From contig CAVONV010000021.1 in assembly GCA_963697355.1 (NCBI GenBank), positions 310,001 to 374,000 on the forward strand: a stretch of 64,000 nt of DNA. The letters run 5' to 3'. The number at the start of each line of letters is the position of its first letter. The first letter of the stretch is position 1. The notes under the pieces were generated by a model that made no database searches, was not told the DNA's origin, and saw only the letters and a list, made by a program, of their open reading frames with translations. This DNA is from CAVONV01 sp963697355. GTDB taxonomy: Bacteria > Acidobacteriota > Vicinamibacteria > Marinacidobacterales > DATDRI01. Shown here piece by piece: positions 16,371 through 23,543 of the stretch. Made by a program: the position numbers and the translations under genes.

Positions 16371-16400
16371 CGGGAGAAAGTAGGAAGGAGAAAGTAGAAG
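16371..16400. repeat. Family B repeat between convergent genes
   Basis: Two GGAGAAAGTAGGAAG-like units. Together with CTCCCG (16356-16361) at the dapF end, the first CGGGAG forms a 6-bp inverted repeat, which may act as a weak terminator between dapF and the convergent lipoprotein gene. Confidence 0.7.
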
Positions 16401-16407
16401 AAGTGCT

Positions 16408-16920
16408 TCAACGGGGCTTCTTTTCGAGGTTCTCGAGCCAACTCAGGAGCTCCTGTTTCAGCGTCTCCGCAGCGTCGTAAGCTTCCATCACTTGGCCATC
16501 TTCCAAGAGGCCTTCGATCTCAACGAGACGCGGCGTTAATGACTCGAGCTCCGAGGACGGCAGGTTGGCCAAACCGGCGGACCGCCCTTCCTCTATGAGG
16601 GCCTCGCATTCACGGAGACATCTATGGGTTTGCCGAGCCGCCCTCTCTTTCTCTTTGACAGCCATGGCGTGTGCTTCGTCGGCTCTCGAGCAGGCCAGCG
16701 ACGCGGCTTGGACGGCCTCGCGATAACGTCGCGGGTCAGACAGAGCTTCTCGCGCCCTAGCCAAGGCCTCTTCGGCCTCTCCCTGGATTGCCCTTGCGTA
16801 AGCAGATGCTCCCTCATCCTGAGCTCTTGCCACCCGTAGAGAAGCCATGTCGACTTCCTTTTTGGGGGGCTGTGCGCATGAACAACCGATGGCAAGGAAG
16901 AGCAAGACCTTTTTGAGCAT
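16408..16920 (-). CDS. DUF4398-like lipoprotein, 170 aa
   Basis: A lipoprotein signal peptide (MLKKVLLFLAIG before C, lipobox LAIGC) precedes a nearly all-helical, Ala/Glu/Arg-rich protein with a DUF4398-type pattern of Ala-rich heptads (EGASAYARAIQGEAEEALAR; YREAVQAASLACSRADEAHA). Such proteins are small envelope lipoproteins, often near OmpA-like proteins. Only 38 bases separate its ATG from the stop of the GntR regulator upstream on the same strand, so it may be in the gntR transcript. Function is unknown. Confidence 0.78.
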   Translation of the reverse strand: MLKKVLLFLAIGCSCAQPPKKEVDMASLRVARAQDEGASAYARAIQGEAEEALARAREALSDPRRYREAVQAASLACSRADEAHAMAVKEKERAARQTHRCLRECEALIEEGRSAGLANLPSSELESLTPRLVEIEGLLEDGQVMEAYDAAETLKQELLSWLENLEKKPR

Positions 16921-16958
16921 GGCGGGAGCCTAATCCCGATGGGAGGCTCGATCAAGCT

Positions 16959-17855
16959 TCAACCGAACGTCAAATCCACCTGGCGATTGGCGGACTGGAA
17001 GCGGAAGTAGGGACTCGGATAGTACTCTCGGCCGTACTGGAGGCTTCCGCCCTCTTCGATGGGACTCACATCGGTCGGGCCGGCGAAGTTGACGGAGTCC
17101 AGTCGTGTGAACACCGTGTCGCGGGAGATGGGCAAGGTCGCCGTCTCTCGCTGCCAGATGGGTTGCACCTCAGCAGGTAGCCCATCGGCCATGAGGAAGT
17201 AATGCGACGCGCGAATCTTCGTCTTGAGATGGGCTAAGTAATAGCCAAAGAGCGAAAAGCTGGTCTTGCCTTCTTCTCTCACTCGATTGAAGTCATCGCA
17301 TAATTCGGGGAGTGCGTCGGCCCTGACGTAGGCCTCTTCGTACATCGGGAGACTTTGTGTCGTGTCGGTTTCGCGAATGAGAAAGCGGATCCGCCTAATG
17401 AGACCGATGGGGGTTTGGTCATCCAGCAATAGCCACTCTTTGATGGTGTCTCGGATCTCCGGGTCTTTGAGCTTTCCCACCTCGATCCGGATAGCGGGGA
17501 ACGGATAAACATCGCGAAGAGAGCAGTGATGCATTCGTGCCCATTCGCCCATGGAGAGCGGTGGTTCATCCCTAACGGGGATCAGGATGGTGGGCTCTGT
17601 CTTTACGATTCGGTAACCCGTCTTATGGTTGAAATCGAGGATGCCCATCTGCTCGAGGTGTCGGACGGCCGGGGTCACCGTGTTGCGAGAGATTTGGTTG
17701 ATTCGAGCGATGTCCTGGACTTGGAAGACTTCGTTGACTTGAAATCCGGGTGCCCGCATTTTGATAAGCCGCGAAATCTCTTCCTCCACCTGCTGTGGGA
17801 GAGGCTTCGATTGGCGGCTGTCGAGAGCGAGTTTGTACTCGGGTTTCGGGTTCAT
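16959..17855 (-). CDS. GntR-family transcriptional regulator with UTRA-like ligand domain, 298 aa
   Basis: An N-terminal winged helix (about residues 18-85; PLPQQVEEEISRLI, then VQDIARINQISRNTVTPAVR as the recognition helix region and GILDFNHKTGYRIVK as the wing) is followed by a C-terminal effector-binding domain of the UTRA/HutC type. It is divergent from the TonB-dependent receptor gene; a perfect 12-bp palindrome lies on the receptor's predicted -10 box, 36 bases from this gene's start, and is a natural operator candidate. The ligand is not known; by context it may signal a substrate taken up by the receptor. Confidence 0.88.
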   Translation of the reverse strand: MNPKPEYKLALDSRQSKPLPQQVEEEISRLIKMRAPGFQVNEVFQVQDIARINQISRNTVTPAVRHLEQMGILDFNHKTGYRIVKTEPTILIPVRDEPPLSMGEWARMHHCSLRDVYPFPAIRIEVGKLKDPEIRDTIKEWLLLDDQTPIGLIRRIRFLIRETDTTQSLPMYEEAYVRADALPELCDDFNRVREEGKTSFSLFGYYLAHLKTKIRASHYFLMADGLPAEVQPIWQRETATLPISRDTVFTRLDSVNFAGPTDVSPIEEGGSLQYGREYYPSPYFRFQSANRQVDLTFG

Positions 17856-17874
17856 TGGAGTTGACCCATTCTGC

Positions 17875-17902
17875 TTGACATGTCTTACGCATTATGCATA
17901 AT
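17875..17902 (+). promoter_or_regulatory. Sigma-70-type promoter with a palindrome over the -10 box
   Basis: TTGACA (17875-17880), 16-bp spacer, CATAAT (17897-17902), reading toward the TonB receptor gene and leaving a leader of about 240 bases. The 12-bp perfect palindrome ATTATGCATAAT (17891-17902) covers the -10 element, as expected for a repressor site of the divergent GntR protein. In the 17856-18151 gap nothing else was recognised; the leader has no riboswitch that I can identify. Confidence 0.6.
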
Positions 17903-18151
17903 TACGCCGAGTGCGAATGGATTGTATCATTCTCGCGAAGACCATGTCGAGATAATATAGGCCGCAGAACATTTGACGGCCAAGAAATCTGCTGTCAATA
18001 ATGCAGTAAGTATTCGGTGGGGATAGATTCTCTAAACCTAGATGTAACATATATTTGCAGGACTCTATCTCAGGTCGGCCTGTTGGGCGTTCCAAGTCAC
18101 TGGCGCAGGGACGGGACGGGCACCACAAGTTCCTTAATTAGAGGAGGAGTG

Positions 18152-21004
18152 ATGAACAACAAAACGATGCTATTCGGCATCACCGCGGCTCTTGCGATCG
18201 CTTTTCTAATGATCCCTCATAGCGCCTCGGCTCAGTCGTCGGCGATTAACGCGGCCATCGAGGGGATCGTCAAGGATGCCACCGGCGGTGTGCTTCCTGG
18301 TGTCACGGTTACGGTAACGAACGTCGACACCGGGGCTTATCGTACGGTGGTGAGCAATGAGACCGGTTTGTACCGTGCTCAACTCTTGCCCTTGGGGAAC
18401 TACCGTGTCGAGGCCGAGCTGGCGGGCTTCGGTAGGTTCACCCAGGAGGGTCTCGAGCTCACCGCCGGAATGACGGCTACGGTGAATATTACCTTACAGG
18501 TGGGCAGTGTAACCGAGACGATTACCGTCAGCGCTGACTCACCGGTGATCGAGCCCGCCAAGATGGAGCTGGGTCGACTCATGGATGAGCGGGAAGTCAA
18601 GAACATACCGCTGATCTCGAGAAATCCTTATAACTTTGCGCTCTTGCAGGCCAACGTCACGGGCTATGAGAATGAAGAGTTCGGTGTCCCGCGCGTCAAT
18701 GCCAACGGCACGCAAATGCGGACCAACTACCAGCTCGACGGGAACACGAATACCCAAAAAGACCGACCCGGCCTCCGCCTGCAACCGATTTCTGAGATTT
18801 TCGTCAAGGAAGTACAAATCGTGACCAGCGGTTTTGCTCCCGAGTTCGGTCAGACGACGGGTATGGTGTACAACGTCGTCACACCCTCTGGAACCAACGA
18901 CTACCATGGTACGGCGAGCTACCGGTTCCGCCGCAAGAGCATGTCTGCGCGTCCGTTCACTCTAGGCGAGAATGCTCCCAAGCCGGACACCAAGGTCGAT
19001 AATTTCACAGGAACCTTCGGCGGCCCTATCAAGAAAGACAAGGCCCACTTCTACGCCGGCTACGAGTACGTCAAGAGAGACCTCTCGGCCGACCGAGTCA
19101 TCACCGTCGATCCTGACGATGCAGCTCGATTGGGTATCACGGACGCCCTGGGCAACGGTGTCATTCCAGCAGCAGCCGAGCCTCAGTTCTTCATCGTCAA
19201 AGGTGATTTTCAGATCAACCCGTCTCACAGCTTGAGCGCTCGCTACACCTTGTTCGACCAACCGATATCCAGCAATATCGGCGGCGGACTGAATACTCTC
19301 GAAAGGGCCATCGACTTTTTCGACAAGTCGAACAGCGTTTCGGCACAGCTCGTATCGGCCTTCGGCTCCGACAAGCTCAACGAGCTTCGCGTTCAGTGGA
19401 GTAACCGTCTGACCGAACGACAGACCAACGAATTCACCGGAACGCAACCGCAGATCACCATCTCGGGTGTTGCCAATTTCGGCGGTGCGGACGGCGACTA
19501 CTTTGAGCAGAAGATTTTTCAAATCACCGACAGCTTTTCTCTCTATCGCGGCAACCATGCTTTCAAATTCGGAGGCAGCGTCGAGTGGATCGACGACGCC
19601 CGAACGAGCGCTATCAATACCGGCTACACATTCGGTAGCATCGCAGCCTATGAACTAGCGCGAGACGGCATCAATCCGCTCAGCTACACGACGTTCAATC
19701 AAAACATCGGAGATCCCTCGCTGAGCTTCGATTCCGCGTTCTACTCCGCCTACTTCCAGGATGATTGGTCGCTGAGTGACACCCTCAAAGTACTCTACGG
19801 TGTCCGCTACGACTACTACCGTCTGCCGGCGGCAGCCCCCGCCCCCAACAACCCGGCATCACAGAGCTTCCACGCCGACAAGAACAACTTTGCGCCACGT
19901 CTCGGTGTGTCTTGGGACAGGACGGGCGAAGGTAAGTCGGTGCTGACCGCCAATGTGGGTATCATGACGGATGCGCCTCACCTCCGGATCTATCGAGACG
20001 CTATCCAGCAGAACGGCGATCCGAGGTTTGCGAACTTCTCATTGAACTCGTCGAGTACGGGTGCGCCGGCGTTTCCGAATTCTCTCCCTCCTGGGGCCGG
20101 TTCCTTTTCGAGTCCCTCCACGATTTACACGGTGGCGCCGGATTTCGCGAACAACTACTCCGTGCAAACCACCGTCCAATATCGACATGCGCTCCAGGAA
20201 AATCTTTCCTTGGAAGTGGCCTACGTGAACGCCACCGGCCGGAACATTCCGCTGACACTCGATTCGAACCTCATCAATCCGATCGGATCGCTTGATGACG
20301 GCAGGCCTATCTGGGATACGGCGGTCAACGCGAATACGCGGGACAATCCGGCGTTCAACCACATCCGTCAGTACGAGTCGATTGGGACGTCCAGTTACAA
20401 CGCCTTCACGGTCCGTCTGAGGAAACGGTTCGACCAAGGTTTGCAGTTCAACACGTTCTACACCTTGGGGAAGGCCGAGGATGATGCGGTCCTCGGGCTC
20501 ATCATCGGTAGCACAGATACGTTCCACTCCAATGCCACCGACAACAGTCGAGACAAGGGCCGAACGCCTTTCGACGTCCGTCACACCTGGATCACGAGTG
20601 GTGTTTGGACCTTGCCCACTCAGACTCAACTCGGCTTCGTCGTAAACCTGAACAGCGGGCTCCCGTTCAACCTCCGCTCCAACAGGGACGTCAGCGGAGA
20701 CGGGCAATCCACCAACGACCGACCCGTGGGAGTGGACCGGATGGACCGCAACTTGGGATCGATTTTTCAGGCGGATGTTCGTTTCTCGCAGTTCGTTCCT
20801 TTGGGAAGCGAACGGTTGCGCCTGGAAGTTTTCGGGGAGTTCCTGAACATATTCAATGTGGACAACGTGAACGGGCGTAACTCGACCGTAACGGTTGACG
20901 CGGGAGCCAATGCCGTTGGGTCCATCCCGGCGGACGATGCGTTCTCAATCACCTCGGGCCGCCAGAACCTCCAGTTCCAGCTCGGCGTCAAGTTTCTCTT
21001 CTAG
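18152..21004 (+). CDS. TonB-dependent receptor with N-terminal carboxypeptidase-regulatory-like domain, 950 aa
   Basis: Signal peptide of about 26 residues (ending SASAQ), then a CarboxypepD_reg-like beta-sandwich (about residues 35-115; EGIVKDATGGVLPGVTVTVT, NETGLYRAQLLPLGNYRVE), a plug domain and a 22-strand-type barrel that ends RQNLQFQLGVKFLF with terminal Phe. This Oar-like architecture is a hallmark of Acidobacteriota genomes. It should import a bulky nutrient across the outer membrane with TonB energy. Start is the ATG at 18152, with GAGGAGGAG directly upstream; an open frame further 5' is ignored because it lacks a signal peptide. Likely regulated by the divergent GntR protein. Confidence 0.93.
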   Translation: MNNKTMLFGITAALAIAFLMIPHSASAQSSAINAAIEGIVKDATGGVLPGVTVTVTNVDTGAYRTVVSNETGLYRAQLLPLGNYRVEAELAGFGRFTQEGLELTAGMTATVNITLQVGSVTETITVSADSPVIEPAKMELGRLMDEREVKNIPLISRNPYNFALLQANVTGYENEEFGVPRVNANGTQMRTNYQLDGNTNTQKDRPGLRLQPISEIFVKEVQIVTSGFAPEFGQTTGMVYNVVTPSGTNDYHGTASYRFRRKSMSARPFTLGENAPKPDTKVDNFTGTFGGPIKKDKAHFYAGYEYVKRDLSADRVITVDPDDAARLGITDALGNGVIPAAAEPQFFIVKGDFQINPSHSLSARYTLFDQPISSNIGGGLNTLERAIDFFDKSNSVSAQLVSAFGSDKLNELRVQWSNRLTERQTNEFTGTQPQITISGVANFGGADGDYFEQKIFQITDSFSLYRGNHAFKFGGSVEWIDDARTSAINTGYTFGSIAAYELARDGINPLSYTTFNQNIGDPSLSFDSAFYSAYFQDDWSLSDTLKVLYGVRYDYYRLPAAAPAPNNPASQSFHADKNNFAPRLGVSWDRTGEGKSVLTANVGIMTDAPHLRIYRDAIQQNGDPRFANFSLNSSSTGAPAFPNSLPPGAGSFSSPSTIYTVAPDFANNYSVQTTVQYRHALQENLSLEVAYVNATGRNIPLTLDSNLINPIGSLDDGRPIWDTAVNANTRDNPAFNHIRQYESIGTSSYNAFTVRLRKRFDQGLQFNTFYTLGKAEDDAVLGLIIGSTDTFHSNATDNSRDKGRTPFDVRHTWITSGVWTLPTQTQLGFVVNLNSGLPFNLRSNRDVSGDGQSTNDRPVGVDRMDRNLGSIFQADVRFSQFVPLGSERLRLEVFGEFLNIFNVDNVNGRNSTVTVDAGANAVGSIPADDAFSITSGRQNLQFQLGVKFLF

Positions 21005-21019
21005 TCAACGAGCAGGTCG

Positions 21020-21048
21020 GCCGGCGCCAGCGACGAGCTGGCGCCGGC
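21020..21048 (+). terminator. Strong GC-rich hairpin after the TonB receptor gene
   Basis: A perfect 12-bp inverted repeat, GCCGGCGCCAGC (21020-21031) and GCTGGCGCCGGC (21037-21048), with a 5-base loop, 16 bases past the stop. The following sequence is only mildly T-rich (AAGTTTGCTT), so termination may be partial or the hairpin may protect the transcript 3' end. Confidence 0.7.
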
Positions 21049-21083
21049 ACAAGTTTGCTTATCTCGTACTGTCCGGTTGAGCT

Positions 21084-22454
21084 ATGCCATCCACCGTCTT
21101 CGACTCGTTTTTCTTCAAAGACCGCTTCGGTACCGATCGGATGCGGGAGATTTGGGACGATCGTAATACCCACCAGAAATGGCTCGACGTCGAAGTGGCC
21201 TTGGCGAAAGCGGAAGCCGAGTACGATTTGATTCCCAAGAGTGCCGCTAAAGAAATCGCCCGCAAGGCCGACATCAACCATCTCGACCTCGACGCCATGA
21301 AGGCCGAGTTCGATACGACGTGGAACCCGGTCATGCCTCTCGTCAACGCCCTTCGGAAGGTCGTCTCCGCTCGGACGGGCCGCTACATCCATTGGGGTTG
21401 TACCAGCAAGAACATCTTCGACACTGGAATGATGCTCCAGGTCAAAGATTCGTTCGAGCTCGTTCTTGCTGAGGTCGATGCGGTGTCCGATCTCCTCGCC
21501 GATTTAGCCGAGCGCTATCGGGATACGGTGATGGTCGGCCGAACGCACGGACAACATGCCATTCCCCTTACCTTTGGGTTCAAAGTGGCTGCTTGGCTGG
21601 ATGAAGTGGAGCGGCAGCGAGAGCGGCTGGTCAAGGCCCGTTCGAGAATCCTTGTCGGGGAGCTTGGCGGAGCCGTCGGTACCCTCGCTTCTTTGGGCCG
21701 TAAGGGCCTTCGGGTGCAGAAACGCTTCATGGAGAGTCTGGGTCTGGGTGTGCCCAACATCCCGGTCAAAACCGCTGGAGATCGCATTGCCGAGTTTGTT
21801 CTGTTGCTCTCGATGCTTTCGGCCACTTTAGGAAAGATTGCACAGAACATTTACAACCTTCAACAGACCGACATCGATGAGGTGACCGAGTTCACCGAGG
21901 GCAAAGTCGGCAGCTCTGCCATGCCTCACAAACAAAATCCCGTTGCCTCCGGTTCCGTCGTTTTCCTGGGGCGTCTGCTTCGATCCAATGCCGGGCCCGC
22001 CCTCGAGTACATTCATGCCGAGTGGGAAGACGACCATCGGCAAGGCGAGACGGCTTGGAAATTCCTTCCCGAAGTATGCCTTTTGGCATCGGCGCAGCTA
22101 TCCGTCATGAAGCGCCTGCTGGGAAGTCTCATCGTCAAGCCGGAGAACATGCGGCGCAACCTCGAGCGGGGAGGCGGACTTCAGATGTCCGAGGCCCTGT
22201 TGATGGCTCTCGCCGGGCCTTTGGGTAGAGACGAGGCGCACGAGCTCGTTGGAGAGCTCGCGCGTGACGCGCTTTGTCGTGCGGTGCCCTTCTCGGAAAT
22301 CGTGACGGAGCATCCGGTGGTCAACCGCCACCTGTCGAAAAAAGAAATCGGCCGCTGCTTGGACCCTCATAACTATGTCGGTCTCTCCACCCTGTTCGTG
22401 GATCGGGTCTTGGCGGCCCACAAGAGGATGAAAAAATCGCGTGGTGCCAAATAA
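21084..22454 (+). CDS. purB: Adenylosuccinate lyase
   Basis: A 456-residue fumarase/aspartase-superfamily lyase with the signature SSAMPHKQNP (residues about 275-285), the catalytic TSKN region (HWGCTSKNIFDTG) and GRTHGQHAIPLTFG. It cleaves SAICAR and adenylosuccinate, releasing fumarate, in purine synthesis. The size and the C-terminal domain fit PurB rather than fumarase; CMLE-type lyases (pcaB) are the nearest alternative. It overlaps the following SIS-domain gene's possible GTG start, so the two are likely co-transcribed. Confidence 0.88.
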   Translation: MPSTVFDSFFFKDRFGTDRMREIWDDRNTHQKWLDVEVALAKAEAEYDLIPKSAAKEIARKADINHLDLDAMKAEFDTTWNPVMPLVNALRKVVSARTGRYIHWGCTSKNIFDTGMMLQVKDSFELVLAEVDAVSDLLADLAERYRDTVMVGRTHGQHAIPLTFGFKVAAWLDEVERQRERLVKARSRILVGELGGAVGTLASLGRKGLRVQKRFMESLGLGVPNIPVKTAGDRIAEFVLLLSMLSATLGKIAQNIYNLQQTDIDEVTEFTEGKVGSSAMPHKQNPVASGSVVFLGRLLRSNAGPALEYIHAEWEDDHRQGETAWKFLPEVCLLASAQLSVMKRLLGSLIVKPENMRRNLERGGGLQMSEALLMALAGPLGRDEAHELVGELARDALCRAVPFSEIVTEHPVVNRHLSKKEIGRCLDPHNYVGLSTLFVDRVLAAHKRMKKSRGAK

Positions 22455-22458
22455 GGAA

Positions 22459-23529
22459 ATGCACAGCGGTCCGTTGATGTGGTCGGAGATTCTAGACCAA
22501 CCGGAGACCCTGATCCGTGTCGCTGAGTCGGGCTTGGAGGAGCTTAGCCGGAGTCGGTCCGAGAGTCCTTTCTCCGCTCGGTTTCTTTCGCGCGTGAAGC
22601 AGGCCGTCATCATCGGCAATGGGTCCTCGTATCATGCCGCTTGTCTGGCGCGCGACTACTTCTTGCACCTGGCCCGGATTCCTGCTCGCGCCGCCTTCGC
22701 ATCCGACGCGTTCCGGATCGACCACCCGCGACCTAGACGCACCTTGGCCCTGGCCCTTTCGCATTCGGGGAGCTCGGATGACGTATTGAAAGCGGCAAGC
22801 CGGGCACGCCGCCGAAAACTGACGACCGCGGCGATCACGAATATTGACGAGTCGCCCCTGAGTAGAGTGGTCGACCGATGCTGGGTGACCGGCGCTGGTG
22901 CCGAGCAAGCCATTCCCTCCACGAAAGGCTTCACGGCGATTGCTGCAGCCTCACTACTTCTGGCATTTCACGCCGGAGAGGCCAAAGGGGGTCCGACGCG
23001 AGGAGTCAAGGAGGCGGTCAAGCTCATTACGAAGGCTTCCAAGGCGCTCGACAAGTGGCTGGCACATCCTGAGCGCGTCCGAACTGCTGCCCAGCTCCTG
23101 GCGGGTGCCAAGGCTATCGCCCTCGTCGGCAAGAACATACTGTATCCAGTAGCTTGTGACGGGGCTCTGAAGCTTCTCGAAGTGACCTACATTCCGGCCT
23201 TTGCCTATCCACCGGAGGAATTTCGCCATGGGCCCATCGCCATGGCCGACGAGAGGTTCGCCCTCATCGCACTCACGCCGCGTCGACGGGACACCGTCCT
23301 CGAGCGCGTCATGGAGGATGTAAAGGCTTCCGGTGCTAAAGTCATCGCGGTCGGCGAAAAGGAGCCCCGCATGGGAGACGCCTGGATCGAGGTACCTCGT
23401 GTGGATTCTCTCGCGACACCGCTCGTCTATATGCCCGCACTTCAGTTGTTGGCTCACGGAGTCGGAGAGGCTCTCGGTCTTCCGATTGACGTGCCGCGAG
23501 GTCTCAAGAAAGTAGTCGGTGCCGCTTAA
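22459..23529 (+). CDS. SIS-domain sugar-phosphate isomerase, GlmS-like without glutaminase domain, about 356 aa
   Basis: Two SIS domains in tandem, corresponding to the isomerase half of glucosamine-6-phosphate synthase: the N-terminal MWSEILDQPETL opening, GNGSSYHAACLARDYF, LALSHSGSSDDVL with the phosphate-binding SxSG loop, then second-domain motifs LVGKNILYPVACDGALKLLE and the PPEEFRHGPIA catalytic-loop sequence. No N-terminal glutaminase is present, so it may be a GlmS-related amino-sugar deaminase/isomerase (AgaS, FrlB or NagB-II type). Start is uncertain: GTG 22441 overlapping purB, ATG 22459 and ATG 22477 are all possible. 14 bases separate it from the PIG-L gene. Confidence 0.85.
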   Translation: MHSGPLMWSEILDQPETLIRVAESGLEELSRSRSESPFSARFLSRVKQAVIIGNGSSYHAACLARDYFLHLARIPARAAFASDAFRIDHPRPRRTLALALSHSGSSDDVLKAASRARRRKLTTAAITNIDESPLSRVVDRCWVTGAGAEQAIPSTKGFTAIAAASLLLAFHAGEAKGGPTRGVKEAVKLITKASKALDKWLAHPERVRTAAQLLAGAKAIALVGKNILYPVACDGALKLLEVTYIPAFAYPPEEFRHGPIAMADERFALIALTPRRRDTVLERVMEDVKASGAKVIAVGEKEPRMGDAWIEVPRVDSLATPLVYMPALQLLAHGVGEALGLPIDVPRGLKKVVGAA

Positions 23530-23543
23530 AGACGGAGGTTGAT

